Shown here one piece after another: positions 10,120-21,297 of a stretch of DNA of 64,000 bases (its first letter is position 1; the number at the start of each line of letters is the position of its first letter). The stretch lies in NCBI GenBank assembly GCA_028753945.1, contig JAPNXP010000002.1, positions 930,001-994,000 of the forward strand. Reading direction: 5' to 3'. The translations under genes and the position numbers were made by a program. This DNA is from Hexactinellida sp. DTS-2022 (Eukaryota; Porifera; Hexactinellida). Below the pieces are notes generated by a model, which searched no databases, was not told the DNA's origin, and saw only the letters and a program-made list of their open reading frames with translations.

Positions 10120-10255
10120 GCGATATAACGAAGTTAAATTATTTACTTCGATATAAACAGACTTCGTTATAAGCGGAGTAAAATAAAAGGAATATAACTT
10201 CGTTACAAGCGGTTGAGATCTAACTTTGTTATAACGGGGGTTGACTGTATTCCAA
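10120..10255. repeat. Palindromic MITE, CTTCGTTATAACGAG family
   Basis: Inverted copies of TCGCGATATAACGAAGTTAA and CTTTGTTATAACGGGGGTTG bound this 130-base element, immediately upstream of the BtpA-family gene. Relatives lie at 20,873-21,030 and 32,025-32,100. It supplies the spurious N-terminal extension of the BtpA frame. Confidence 0.7.
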
Positions 10256-10690
10256 ATATGGACACTAAATGGCAGGTAATGGAACATTCTGATATTAATG
10301 TGCGTTGATTAAATGCTGAACTAGATAATTTCTTACATTTAGTAAAGTGAAAAGGGACACTTCAATATAGATATTTATCAAATAATTTTCTCAAATCACG
10401 TCATCTACTTTGTAATTCAATAGAATATTCTCTAATTAATATGCTTTCATTGTGATGACCGAAGCTGAGGTGGAACTCCAAAGGTCACAGTACCACAACA
10501 GGAATACATAATTATAATTAGAAAAGTTATGTTTAGTTGTAAATTACGATTTACAAAAGTACTTGTAGGAAGTAATTTACAAACAAGTTGGGATTACATC
10601 AGGTATATTTCAGTAGGGACCGTCTCTGGTAGCATCACAGTGTTACTAATTAATTAAGTATAAAACCCATCACAAGAAGATTAATTAAAA

Positions 10691-11839
10691 ATGTCACAAT
10701 TATGGATGTTTGTGTATTTTCCTCTACTGGGTCTCTTATGCCTCTTAACAACAGTGTTCTGTTTCTGGTTCTTGTATTTGCTACAAGCAATCATACATAG
10801 AAGGAATATATACAAGAAGGCTGTGAGATGTCTAGAAGTGAGCAGTGATTATACACAAATAACTGTTTGGAACGCTCAAACTGAATTAATTAAGAATATA
10901 TTCTTATTTTTCATAAACTTAGCAGAATGGTTAGCGGTAATTATAGTTACGGTCTCTTATATTTGGAATAATGTCGACACACAAGGGTGCTCAAACCGAA
11001 AAAACAATACAGAAATTTCGGCACCAGACTCCTCCTTTATCCTTTGTTTGATACATTACACCACGGCCTACGAAATGCCACATAACATAGTCTTTAGGTG
11101 CTCTACATGTTTCGCAAGAAATCTACTCGTGTTAAGTTACGTGCTAGTCGGGAGCCTATGTAGGTATTTAGCAGGGAGGTACACCCAAATAACTTGGGTT
11201 AAATCAAACAATATATCCCGGACTATCGTCATATTTGGTATTTATTTGGTTGTCAACCAGTTCTTAGCACTTTTTGACCTCATTGAAATCATTGCACTTA
11301 TGAGATGGTTAAATACACTCTTATTAACATTATCATTGATATTCGCGTTGAAGGGTTACATGAAACTTTGCATGGTCATTGACTGGACAATTGTCGACTT
11401 AAAAGTTCGTGGAAATAAAGCCAAATTGGTCGCAAGGCATATTACAATGAAACGAAAATCAACAAGAATATTCACGGTCACGATGATAGGCGCGTTTACA
11501 ATATTATTTAGTGAATATATCGAGAACACACGTACACTAATCACAGTATTCTTAATGGTACAGCGAAATTTCAGTGTGTCAAACTTACAAGGAAATCCAT
11601 ATGAAACTACTGTATTCAATGATATTATGAATATAACTAGTGTGATATACTCTGTTGGCTATTACATAAATGTAATAGGTATTCTTCTTATGGCAGTTCC
11701 CTACACTGGATATGGACTCGCAACAATGTATATGGTAGCATGGAGACTGTTCAAAGGAAAATCTGGCTATCGAACGCACTTTCCAAACCGACAACTACAC
11801 GGCACATTCTACAAACCAAACAGAGATACAGTATTGTAG
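10691..11839 (+). CDS. Orphan multi-pass membrane protein
   Basis: I do not recognise this 382-residue protein. It is strongly hydrophobic, with roughly seven candidate membrane helices near residues 6-34, 68-93, 142-160, 174-202, 206-230, 260-280 and 313-345. Three cysteines between helices 2 and 3 (around residues 100, 119 and 133) could form extracellular bonds. The tail from about 355 is polar and basic. There is no obvious signal peptide apart from the first helix. The helix count would allow a receptor-like topology, but no DRY, NPxxY or other class motif is visible, so receptor identity is not claimed. Single exon, opposite in strand to its neighbours, bracketed by non-coding DNA. The ATG follows directly on an AATTAAAA context and opens into helix 1. 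Confidence 0.75.
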   Translation: MSQLWMFVYFPLLGLLCLLTTVFCFWFLYLLQAIIHRRNIYKKAVRCLEVSSDYTQITVWNAQTELIKNIFLFFINLAEWLAVIIVTVSYIWNNVDTQGCSNRKNNTEISAPDSSFILCLIHYTTAYEMPHNIVFRCSTCFARNLLVLSYVLVGSLCRYLAGRYTQITWVKSNNISRTIVIFGIYLVVNQFLALFDLIEIIALMRWLNTLLLTLSLIFALKGYMKLCMVIDWTIVDLKVRGNKAKLVARHITMKRKSTRIFTVTMIGAFTILFSEYIENTRTLITVFLMVQRNFSVSNLQGNPYETTVFNDIMNITSVIYSVGYYINVIGILLMAVPYTGYGLATMYMVAWRLFKGKSGYRTHFPNRQLHGTFYKPNRDTVL

Positions 11840-12056
11840 TATAAATTTAATCTTTTAAGTACTTAATTAATATGTTTAATAATTTTTGCTCAGATTTTAC
11901 CCTAACTGTTTTAATAATAAAGTTAATTTATACATTTCAATATATGTACGTGTATAATAAATAACAAGTTAATAAAATTCAGAATTATTATGAGAATATA
12001 AAAAACAATGCTTCGATCCCCCTTTAAAGTATTTTCAATACTTAAGACACTTTTAA

Positions 12057-12192
12057 TACCAACTCCGCTTAAATTGGGTAACTTTGGTCCAAGGGTATCA
12101 AGTGGAAATATTGCAAGTCGAACTCTAAATCCGTTCCATAAATCCGGTAAATGTTGCCCAATTAACCGGTAGTTCTATTAAGCGGAGTCTAC
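12057..12192. repeat. Palindromic MITE, CTCCGCTTAAT family
   Basis: Starts ACTCCGCTTAAATTGGGTAA and ends in the inverse form AGTTCTATTAAGCGGAGTC. It is one of about six copies in the window (others at 20,013, 32,333, 51,507, 63,630 and a fragment near 6,600). Confidence 0.7.
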
Positions 12193-12320
12193 ATACTCCA
12201 TACCAAAATATAAGCTAAAAATAAGTTGAATAATTAGTGCGTTTAATGATATTACCGTTAAATATATTGCGCATAAATAAACAATAGAATCAACAGTTTA
12301 AGTGACTGGGTAGCGTCAGG

Positions 12321-15300
12321 CTAGTGTATGTATTCCCAAATGAGGATCCCCCCATCAGCACTCACACTCACAATGTACTTCTGCAACGGACACAGGATTA
12401 ATTTGTTGATCTCACCGCTGTGTCCTATCCCGTACCCCACCAGTTCTCCCTCCATGTATTTCCACACTTTTATGATTCTATCGTCTCCTCCTGTCACGAA
12501 GTAATCCCCGTCTTGTGACACGTCTAGTGTGTTGATGGAGGACGATTTGGATCCGTCGATTTCCCGCACCTGGCTCCCGTCAAACACCTCCCAGTATGAC
12601 ACCTTGCGGTCCGTACCGGATGTAATAATCTGACACTCGTTCAGGCCGTAACACACCGCGCGGAACATCGTGTTAGCGAAGATAACCTGAAAGTAATAAT
12701 AATATAAAGAGAGCAGCTAATATAATCTTAGGTACTGTTAATTAAATTGGCACATTTTGGTAACTATATTGATTCTTTATCTGAATATGAACAACCGAAG
12801 TCAGTAGATTCTCACTAATACGAAGATCAGAGGATCGTTGAAATTTGTTCGTCTAATTCGAAATTTGTTCGAATTAACTGGAGTCATTTGAATGTATATG
12901 TATAGGGGAATTAACTTTGTCCACCTTAACAGATATTTCGCTTTACCCGTATTCGTAACAACGAGTCTACTGTATTCCAAATGCTATAACAGTGGTAGAA
13001 TGTCTGACATTTACTATAGGGGGTTCACAATTTAAAAGGGTTGGGAATCGCTGTGCTAAAACCATTATATTATCGCATAAAATACCAAATTAGTATGCTG
13101 TAATATACTGACCTGATTCCTCACGAATCTGATCAGGTCCCATATGATGCAGGTGCCGTCAGCTGACGCGCTAACACACTCCTTGTCGTTGCTCTTAACT
13201 CGGATCGAAGTCAGGGGCCCTTTGTGCTCTTTCATAGATTCCTTCAAGCTCTGCACATTCTTGTTAAGCTCCCACACCCGCACCTGCCCCTCCCCTCCCC
13301 CGGATATTATGCGCTTAGAGTCTGACGTCATTGATATAGCCGTCACGCCCTTGTTGTGGGCATCCTGGATAGTAAACGTAGGTTGACCTGCAAAGCACAA
13401 AGTGTAGATAAACTGCAGGGTTCTCGCTAGGCCTCTATCAAAAGGTGCATGCCCTTCTTGAAAGCTATTGTACCCTTTATTCACATGTCGTAAGTGGGCA
13501 TGTACCCTTTGAGTCAATATTATTATATGAAGGTTTCATTAAATCAATGACATTAAGTAATATCTCACTCTCATGTACCCTTACAACAAAAAATCCTGGC
13601 GAGAACCCTGATAAACTGTACTAATGAGATGCACAGATAAAGTCGATTATTAATCATAATGCCCGTTAGAATAATCCACTCTCCCAAAAGTTGGCTTAAT
13701 CGGGAATAGCAAAATCTATTCGCATTACAGTATACGGAAATTCATATTACCCCGAGTCACTTGTATGCATTGATAGGATAGGAGAAATAACTTTGTACAC
13801 CTTAACCGATTATCGCCGTATCCGTATCCGTATCCGTATTAACGAGAGTCTACTTGTACTGCCGTTTAACATTAGTTGAATAGCACGACATACCAGTCTC
13901 CGGGAGGAAGGCTCGTATCTTCCCGTCTTCCCATCCGGAGATAATAGCCTTCCCGTCAGGCTGCACCACCACTGCCAGACAGGTGAGGTTGGCTAGCGTT
14001 ATGCGCAGCAGCTCGTTCCCACTGAGTGTGTGCCAAATGTGGATATTCTCCCTCCCGCTGGTGACGAACAGCTCGTTCCTATTCGCGGGGAAACACACGT
14101 CTGTAACGGCAGAGCTCTGGGACAGCTTGATCAGCTCGGGCTGGAAGTCGGCTAGACCCATCTTGTACATCCTGCACTTGTCTGTGCCGATAAAGCAGAC
14201 CTCTCCATTGGGGTGCGGAGACAGCGAAGTCACGGAGCCCTCCACCGTAGCAGACTTTATCTTCTTGAAACTCTCTCCGTTGAGCAGAGCCACCACTCCC
14301 TTGCCCGTCCCTGCCAGCAGCTCCCCGCTATCCAGGTTACACAGCGCCTCTATGCCTACAGACATGGGGATAATGCATAGTCAGGTTATTCATTATGAAC
14401 AGTCAAGGGAACAATATATTGTGTTCGTTCATATAAGCGAACTCAACTTAATACAAAGTTATTTGTTAAAGAGCTTCCTTATATGTAGACCGTCTATAAA
14501 TTCCGTAGACCAAAAGCCCCTGCGGTCTTTGGGGTAATAGTATTTAATTTATATACGGTCTACATATAGGTTATTTATTTGTTAAATTGGGATCATTGGG
14601 GCTTCTTCACAGTAAAAAGTTTTAATATTAAGCAGACAAAAACTTTTCACAATAATCATACGTGATTGCATTTAGATATTTACATACCAAGTGGGTACTT
14701 GTGTTTCTGTGGTCCGAACCCATGCAGGACCCTAGAGGTGGTATTAATCTGCACAATGTCCCCTGAGGTGGTCCCTGTGAGTACGAACGCGTCGTCTAGC
14801 GAGGGCACCAAGCACTTGCTCACTCGCTTTATGAGTCCCAGGTCGCAGTCTGTGGGGTACATCTTCCTGTTCTCCAAATCCAGCTCCCACACCCGCAGCG
14901 TGTGGTCCCCCACAGTGAAGAGCACGTCGTCCTTCTCGCGACTGAACCCCACTGTGTAGGCGCAGCCGGCTCGCTGCATGGCCGCGGGGGCGCCGCAGAT
15001 GCTGTCTAGTCTGCGTACATAGAGTGTTAATTAACACAGGGTAATGATTAGTTATATTTATAAGTGGAAGTTCAAACGTTATATAGCGCTTCCAAGAGGG
15101 GAGGGTTAATCAATGTGTGACAGGCATTATACGACATTATACGACATTGGCTTTTTATACAAGACACTTTATCTAGAAAGTGCCTCCAACACTGATTTTG
15201 ATTGTCGATTCAATTTATTCAATTTCACAAGGGCATACATTTTGAATAAAGTTCAATGGGTCAAAATTGTGAATTCCATGACTTTACAATCCTTTTGTAT

Positions 15301-16395
15301 TACAAAATAATCTAGAAAGCGTGATATAAGGAGGGGGTGTCCAAATTTCGGAATTTATCGCTAACGTTTGAATGGTCCCTAAGGGATATACTAACTTCTC
15401 TAAGTTCCACATGACAATGGTGCCGTCATCTCTCCCTCCGAGCGTGGCCAGATACAGGTCGTTGGGAGAGAAGGCGAGAGCTTGCACCTTGACCTTATGC
15501 AGGCTGAACCGAGCCATCATGCTCTTGCTATCGAAGTCCCACACGATTACATCAGCTTTGAAACCCATGTACGTAACCTGACCTAAAGCAGAAAACTGAT
15601 GTTAAAGTGATACTATACAAAATAGTATTTATATTATTGTCTAAAGATTTAATTATATCGACCGACCAGTGTCTCAATTAATATATATGTAAAGTAGAAC
15701 CTAGTTAGTACGAACACGGTTAACATAAAATTCCGGTTAATAAGAACAGTATTTCAGTCCCCTTCAAAGCCTTCTCAATTCAAATGATGTTAATAATACT
15801 AATTTTGGACAATGCGAAAGCATTTTGACGGTCTCTTGGTGTTCGTACAGATACCGGATAATATAAGAACATTCTAGTGGAAAACGGTTGCCATATACCC
15901 TATATAATTTATCCTGGTTATAAGAACATTGTATGCAGTTCCCGATGTTCTTATAACCGGCATCCACTGTATTAACGATATTCCCATGTATGCTCAATTT
16001 ACGCTAAAGTAATATCAGCAATACAAATATAGATTAACTAGTCACAGACCTGATGCTACCTTGTCCCCCTTCTTATTGACAGCAATGCAAGAAACATTGT
16101 TGCTGTGTCCCCTCAGAAAGCTCTGCGTGTTATCATTCATGTTCAGAATAATGATAGTAGATCCGAGTGCGTACAGCAGATGTATGCCGTCTGGATGCGA
16201 GATGAGACCGCCGATAATCCTACCTTCGAACCCCATCATCCTGACCAGCTGCAGCTGGAGCAGCTCCTTCTTGTCGGCCGCCTCGGGCTGGGGGGGGACA
16301 GGGGACTTCAGAGGCTGTATGTTGTCCTCCGGGGCCAGCGGCACCGCTTCCTGCTGGGAGCTCGCGCCCTCTCGCGTAGCCGATCGCACCGACAT
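12321..16395 (-). CDS. CFAP52: CFAP52 (WDR16) ciliary WD-repeat protein, 6 exons
   Basis: CFAP52 is a microtubule-associated WD-repeat protein of motile cilia and flagella, located in the axonemal doublet. Exons: 16395..16050, 15582..15396, 15010..14688, 14355..13894, 13387..13113, 12686..12321; all introns are GT-AG and the phases agree, giving 652 residues (human about 620). Hallmark segments occur in order: HSNNVSCIAVNKKGDKVASG, QVTYMGFKADVIVWDFDSKS, FSPNDLYLATLGGRDDGTIV, VGDHTLRVWELDLENRKMYP, RENIHIWHTLSGNELLRITL, DGKAIISGWEDGKIRAFLPE, RIISGGGEGQVRVWELNKNV, ECVSASADGTCIIWDLIRF, IITSGTDRKVSYWEVFDGSQ, and a final blade ending GGILIWEYIH. The extra N-terminal 45 residues are low-complexity. 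Its presence implies the organism builds motile cilia. Introns 1 and 2 contain miniature transposons. Confidence 0.96.
15059..15382. mobile_element. MITE in CFAP52 intron 2
   Basis: Starts with GGAAGTTCAAACGTTATATA and ends with the inverse form CGCTAACGTTTGAATGGTCC. Long internal AT-rich sequence has no coding potential. A shorter relative lies at 7612-7712. It fills most of the intron between exons 2 and 3. Confidence 0.65.
15685..15973. repeat. Two adjacent palindromic MITEs in CFAP52 intron 1
   Basis: 15,685-15,848 belongs to the GTAGAACCTCGTTAGTACGA family. 15,848-15,973 belongs to the ATGCCGGTTATAAGAACAT family and ends GGCATCCACTGTA. They lie directly side by side, one probably inserted at the edge of the other. 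Confidence 0.65.
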
Positions 16396-16831
16396 TCCTA
16401 CTCTAGCTACTCAGTGGGGGAAGAGGATACATACCGTATTGTATTGCCAGGATAAGCGCAGGGCCAATAATAACGACATTTGATGATAAAATAAATAACC
16501 ATTGTCCATTGGATTATAAGTATTAACTGAAGTGTAATTACATGTACTATTTAGGCAATTTATGTTTACTGTCGCTGAGAATCATTATAATCAAATCTTA
16601 TTATCTGGATTTTTCAAAAAAAATTGAAGGAAAATTTGGCCCACGAAAACACGGTATACATAAGATATAATGTAACGAACACACTATTAATCTGTTTAGT
16701 AGTTTCATAATCCTCTTGAATCCACAAAACAGACAACACTCAACAATAAATTAGTTCTGTTTATAGATTCCAACTAAAAAAGTTATATAGAAGTTAATCA
16801 AATATATTTGTAAAGCTAAAAGAAAACTATC
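16396..16831. other. Spacer between CFAP52 and NHL gene
   Basis: AT-rich, no gene and no clear repeat seen. It contains the CFAP52 5-prime flank and the 3-prime flank of the minus-strand NHL gene. Confidence 0.4.
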
Positions 16832-18043
16832 TCAGAACATCTGAAGATTCTTGTCTTTCCTATAAGAAACAGTAATAATTCTGTTATAGCCATCAATCCT
16901 AATCCCATTAGGGAAAATAACATCATCCACTATCTGATGAATAAGCTCTCCTTGTTGGGTAAATATTTTTATAGAATAATTGTCCGTCATGAGAATATTC
17001 CCATTTGAGTCCAGACAGAATGCAGCTACGTTTTCTACTTGTAGCTCGGGCCCTCTCGTTATGAAACTCCTAACAAGAACAAGACCATAGTTGTACCAGT
17101 GTAGACAGGGATTGCCTTTATCCAATACAATTATGTGAGTGTCAGTAAGGTGGATGTAACAGGGATTTTTAAATTTTGTTAAGGAATTAACTGCCTCCAT
17201 ATTATCGTTATAAATTTGAATTTGATTATTCTTGAAGTTACAAACGTAGATATGTCCAGTACTCTCATGTACGGCAATTCCATAACTGGTGGAATTAAAC
17301 CCAATTTTCTTTCCAAATCGATTCAGGAGTTTGCCTTCTAAATCGAATACCAATATATTTTCAGTCGCGGCCTCACAAACGAATACTTTCCCGTTATGTA
17401 CAGCAATACCGAGAGGTTGGTGTAGATCAGTGGAATTAAACGTAAATTTAAATCTACACTCGGAATCAAACACCTGCACTCTGTTATTGAGTTGATCTGC
17501 GATGTAAATATCGCCAGAATCGCGATTTATGTCAAGTCCCCATGGATCGCTAAGTTCGCCGAAACCGTTGCCTTTCTTAGAAACGCTCACCAAGGCACTG
17601 AGTTTCTGTTCATAGTGGATATAATCTAAATCGGGTTTTGATTTTAACTCGATTGACCCGTGAGCTAATATTTGGTCTAACAATTGATGATTCCTTATGA
17701 ACGCTGGAGAGGGTATGGCATTTAACTGCTTTGAAGTAGACTCCAGTTCTTTGTCTATTTCTTTTAAAATGTTTCCCTGCAAGTGGTGTAGTTCAGACAT
17801 TTCAACATTCTTTTTATTTAAATTAAACAATTGAGTGAGTTCTTCCAACTTGAATTGAAGCTTCCTGCTGCTAGTCTCATAAGTGGAGATTATCTCATTT
17901 AGCTGAGCCAGCAATTGGAATTCTCGATCCTTGAGAGATTGTATCAGAAGTTCGAAGTGAGTAGTGATTTCGATACGGAGTTGTTCGGCTGCTAAATTCA
18001 TTGTAGAATGATTTGCAGTGCCCTGGGGTTCGCATGATGCCAT
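16832..18043 (-). CDS. Coiled-coil / NHL-repeat protein (member 1)
   Basis: 403 residues. Residues about 18-125 are predicted coiled coil (EQLRIEITTHFELLIQSL, LAQLNEIISTYETSSRKLQF). From about 150 a six-bladed NHL propeller begins (FGELSDPWGLDINRDSGDIY, YIADQLNNRVQVFDSECRF, LGIAVHNGKVFVCEAATENI, SYGIAVHESTGHIYVCNFKN, AFCLDSNGNILMTDNYSIK). The layout is that of TRIM/NHL proteins (TRIM2, TRIM71, Brat) without the RING and B-box zinc fingers. NHL propellers bind RNA or protein, so an adaptor role is plausible; ubiquitin-ligase activity is not expected. It is the most diverged of four relatives in the window. Single exon; the start is the ATG at 18043 with a second candidate 14 residues on. Confidence 0.85.
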   Translation of the reverse strand: MASCEPQGTANHSTMNLAAEQLRIEITTHFELLIQSLKDREFQLLAQLNEIISTYETSSRKLQFKLEELTQLFNLNKKNVEMSELHHLQGNILKEIDKELESTSKQLNAIPSPAFIRNHQLLDQILAHGSIELKSKPDLDYIHYEQKLSALVSVSKKGNGFGELSDPWGLDINRDSGDIYIADQLNNRVQVFDSECRFKFTFNSTDLHQPLGIAVHNGKVFVCEAATENILVFDLEGKLLNRFGKKIGFNSTSYGIAVHESTGHIYVCNFKNNQIQIYNDNMEAVNSLTKFKNPCYIHLTDTHIIVLDKGNPCLHWYNYGLVLVRSFITRGPELQVENVAAFCLDSNGNILMTDNYSIKIFTQQGELIHQIVDDVIFPNGIRIDGYNRIITVSYRKDKNLQMF

Positions 18044-18232
18044 ATGTCACACTTAAGTAAAACTGAGGTAATAATAAACACACTGAGAGAAGGAATATCA
18101 ATAAATAAATAAGTATATAATTGCGAAAATTAATCCAGAAGAATAGTACGTATAGAATAATTAAACACGCTGCTTTCATTTAATTAGCTTTTTGAATGAT
18201 GACTAGAAACAGATTTTGATATTATTTATATT

Positions 18233-19153
18233 TCACAACTTTGGAAAAAATACTTTCTTCGTATTATCGTATGTTTTCTCCACAACTGATTCAAAAGAAC
18301 ATTCTTTAACAGCCGCTATAACCTCCAAAACCTGAGTAATCTTACACGGCTCGTTCCTAGACTTAACCAAACTATCCCCACTCCACTTCTCCTTCTTAAC
18401 AGCTGGGAAATGAGTTTTAACGAACTTATGGCTGGCGTGTGTCGGTCTAATTTCGCACCAGGGCGCATCAGTCTCCACCATCAGCTTATCAAGAGGAATG
18501 CCAGACAACACCTTGAGGTTATCCTCCGTTTTAAGGGAGCACCCGTTTATTCCTATGTACAGACCCAGCTCCGTGAGTGCCAGCGCCTCGTCCAGGCCGC
18601 CGGTGAAAGAGTGCACCACTCCCCCGAAGCAGGCGCCGCTGTGTCGCTTCATAACAGCGTAGAACTCACTGAATGCATTCCTACAGTGCAGAAACAGTGG
18701 CAGGCACAGCTCTATCGATAGCAATACCTGGGGCTCAAAGTGCTTGATTTGCACCTCTTTCGGACAGAAGTTGAGACGATCGAAATCCAGCCCTGTCTCT
18801 CCCACGGCTACTATCTTACCCGAGTCTCTCTCCCCTATCACGAGCTCCCTAATCCCCCCCATATACGCCTCTGGTCCCTCCTTGCACTGCTCCATCTCCA
18901 TGCAGCGGGTGGGGTGACACCCAGCGGTGCTGTATAGCATGGGGCTGCTATAGGCCAGCTGTAGGGCCTCTCGGGACTCGCTCAGACTCCCGCCCGTAAG
19001 GATCAGCTGACTGATACCTGACAGGGCGGCCCGCGCCAGGACCCTGTCCAGGTCCGGCGGGTGCTGCTTGTGTTCGTGGTACACACCCTGGTACACCGGG
19101 TCTGTGAGGTTAGCGCCGATGTCCGCTATGCCGCGTAGCAGCTTGCTAGCCAT
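18233..19153 (-). CDS. TATDN1: TATDN1, TatD-type metal-dependent deoxyribonuclease
   Basis: TatD nucleases are TIM-barrel metallohydrolases acting as 3-prime to 5-prime exonucleases or endonucleases in DNA repair and apoptotic DNA degradation; vertebrate TATDN1 is also linked to chromosome segregation. The 306-residue product matches TATDN1 (297 in human) end to end: ADIGANLTDPVYQGVYHEHK, ILTGGSLSESREALQLA, GCHPTRCMEMEQC, GETGLDFDRLNFCPKEVQIK, LFLHCRNAFSEF, GGVVHSFTGG, IGINGCSLKTEDNLKVL, VETDAPWCEIRPTHASHKFV and NEPCKITQVLEVI. The metal-binding glutamate (GETG), histidines (LHCRN, VHSF) and aspartate (ETDAP) are all present. Intronless, with GC-rich coding sequence. Probably active. Confidence 0.95.
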   Translation of the reverse strand: MASKLLRGIADIGANLTDPVYQGVYHEHKQHPPDLDRVLARAALSGISQLILTGGSLSESREALQLAYSSPMLYSTAGCHPTRCMEMEQCKEGPEAYMGGIRELVIGERDSGKIVAVGETGLDFDRLNFCPKEVQIKHFEPQVLLSIELCLPLFLHCRNAFSEFYAVMKRHSGACFGGVVHSFTGGLDEALALTELGLYIGINGCSLKTEDNLKVLSGIPLDKLMVETDAPWCEIRPTHASHKFVKTHFPAVKKEKWSGDSLVKSRNEPCKITQVLEVIAAVKECSFESVVEKTYDNTKKVFFPKL

Positions 19154-19206
19154 GCCAACTGGGGAATCCCATTAAACCGAATCTCTCTCGACGGGACAGT
19201 AAATAA

Positions 19207-19989
19207 TCTATATTATTAAATCTCGATTGTTGTTTGTGTGTGTGTGTGTTTGTCCGGATTATATTAAAGTGATGGGGGAATAGAAACCGCAATTAATATT
19301 GGGATATAAACTAACTTTCAAATGTTATAATAGGTAACAAATGTTATAATAGGTTAACAAGTATGCTGAACACGAATTTCGCGTTTATAAATTTCTCATA
19401 TTAATATTTGTTGTTGTTGTTTACACAAATAGGTAAACAAATTAATGAAAATTCAAAATCAACCTAGAAGTTAGCTTTCGACGGGTTTTATAGGTAAACA
19501 AGTATGCTGAACACGAATTTCGCATTTAGAAATTTCTATTATTAATATTTGTTGTTGTTGTTGACACAAAATAGGTAAACAAATTAATGAAAATTCAAAA
19601 TCAACCTAGAAGTTAGCTTTCAACGGGTATTATAGGTGAACAAGTATGCTGAACACGATTTTCGCGTTTAAAATTTTCTAATATTAATATTTGTTGTTGT
19701 TGTTGACACAAATAAGTAAACAAATTAATGAAAATTCAAAATCAACCTAGAAGATTGCTCTCAACGGATAATATAGGTAAACAAGTATGCTAAACACGAA
19801 TTTGCACTCATAAATTTTCAATATGTAAAACAAGTTAAAACTATGGAAATCTTATAACATGATGTATAAAACGTCCCTTTCTACCATTTTCCATGATAGA
19901 AAGGGTGAGGAGTAAGACCGCACAGCGAACGTTAACTTGAGGTGCGTAGCACCGATCCGTCGCAAAGCGACCGAGACCGAAGGGCTCGT
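19207..19989 (+). mobile_element. Minisatellite-bearing mobile element, copy A
   Basis: Begins TCTATATTATTAAATCTCGA, followed by a short (GT)n tract and TTTGTCCGGATT. It then has about four direct repeats of roughly 141 bases, each containing AACAAGTATGCTGAACACGA, a (GTT)n run and AATCAACCTAGAAGTTAGCT. It ends in a conserved block with small hairpins (GGTGCGTAGCACC, GTCGCAAAGCGAC) and the terminus GACCGAAGGGCTCGT. The same architecture occurs at 54,237-55,941 (+) and 61,131-61,800 (-). A conserved left end, internal minisatellite and hairpin-rich right end are typical of non-autonomous Helitron-like (HINE/pearl-type) elements; that class is inferred. Confidence 0.75.
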
Positions 19990-20012
19990 ATGTTATTATA
20001 GACTCAGAGGTA

Positions 20013-20194
20013 TAGTCGACTCGCTTAATAGAGATACCGGTAATAGAATTCTCCGCTTAATTAATGGGGTCCAAATTTCACAGGATTTATAGGACGGAAT
20101 TAGATTTTGGCTTAAAATATTTTCGGTTAATAGATTTCTCCGCTTAATCGGTTCAAAGCAACCTGGTCCCGAGGTGACTCAATTAAGCAGAGTC
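20013..20194. repeat. Palindromic MITE, CTCCGCTTAAT family
   Basis: Bounded by GTCGACTCGCTTAATAGAG and its inverse ACTCAATTAAGCAGAGTCGA. Internal words (AATAGATTTCTCCGCTTAAT, ACCTGGTCCCGAGGT) match copies at 32,333 and 51,507. Confidence 0.7.
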
Positions 20195-20305
20195 GAATGC
20201 ATATAATATCTGTTCATTAACAGTAAATAAACCATATAATATTCTGAAATTGTTACATTCAAAGCAGATTAAAATAACAACAAACCAATCCATATCTCCG
20301 CTAAG

Positions 20306-21291
20306 CTAAGAGAACATCATCACTCTAACGAACTCTTCATAGTTGATCTGTCCGTCTCCGTCTATGTCTGCCTCGCGTATCATAGCCGCTATTTCCTCTT
20401 CAGACATATTCTCCCCCAGAGTAGCCATTACGTTTCTGAGCTCCGGGGCACTGATATAGCCGTTCTTGTCGCTGTCAAACGTCTGGAATATCTTCCATAT
20501 CTCCTCCTCCTGACCGATCATTAAATTCTTCTTAACCTAAGAGACAACCTATCATGCTATGCAGTTCCAATACAGTCAGGTCTTATTGTGAACAATATTC
20601 GTATGCTTATTTTGTGTATTACAGTGGTGTTCGCCTAATACGCGTAATAGCAAGTCACATTTTGCATGAAATTTGCTTGCTAATAGGTTAACTAGTAATA
20701 GAGGAACAGAATTAGCATTAAATGCTCGTTTGGGGCTGAAAATAACTTTCTATAAGGGGAAAACCACTGTACGTATAAATAATCCATTAAGTTCGGTTAT
20801 TATGAAGTCTCTCTATTATGGACACAATTTTTGTTCCGTTGAATGTTCATAATAGAATAACCTGACTAAATATACTCCCGTTATAACGAAGTCGAATATA
20901 ACGAAATGAAGATTTCCCCCCCAGAGCACTAAATGCATTAAATATTATCCGCATATAACGAATATCCAGATATAACGAAGGGATTTACAGGTCCCAAGCA
21001 CTTCGTTATAACGAGGGTTTACTATACTATACAGACTATACTACGTATGTATCCACAGAATAGCATTACTTGCATGGCTAAGAACTCCTCGAACTCTATC
21101 TTCCCGTTCTTATTCTCGTCGAACTCTATGATCATATCGTGCAGCTCCTCCTCCAGCAGGTGGGAGCCCATCTCGCGTGTGAAGAACGCGGAGAGCTCCT
21201 CCACGGACAGCAGTCCGTCTCCGTCCGTGTCCAGCTGGTCGAAGTGCAGCCGGAACTGGTGGATGTCTTGCTCCGTCAGAAACTCAGCCAT
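20306..21291 (-). CDS. Calmodulin-like EF-hand protein (2 exons)
   Basis: Exon 1 is 21291..21070 and exon 2 is 20536..20306; the GT-AG intron is in phase 0 and the product is 150 residues, calmodulin-sized. Four canonical EF-hand loops are present: [36 protein letters not shown] and [12 protein letters not shown], each with the acidic ligand at position 12, so all four should bind calcium. The C-terminal lobe is close to calmodulin ([33 protein letters not shown]); the N-terminal lobe and linker diverge ([10 protein letters not shown] and an altered second helix). It is thus a calmodulin paralogue rather than calmodulin itself; targets are unknown. The start at 21291 excludes an upstream frame that is translated MITE sequence (FLYPVFLYPV repeats). 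The intron is packed with miniature transposons. Confidence 0.9.
20570..21030. repeat. MITE cluster in calmodulin-like intron
   Basis: Several different palindromic elements lie end to end: a GTCAGGTCTTATTGTGAACA fragment (also near 38,755), a GGGGCTGAAAATAACTT family member (20,620-20,775), a TTCGGTTATTATGAAGTCTC element (20,785-20,868) and a CTTCGTTATAACGAG element (20,873-21,030). They account for most of the intron. Confidence 0.6.
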
Positions 21292-21297
21292 ATATAG

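Noticed and set aside
10066..10287. N-terminal extension of the BtpA-family frame
   Set aside because: Its translation derives from a palindromic MITE (10,120-10,255); the family begins at the ATG at 10,065.
13983..14537. 184-residue plus-strand frame
   Set aside because: Antisense of CFAP52 exon 4, which matches its family on the minus strand.
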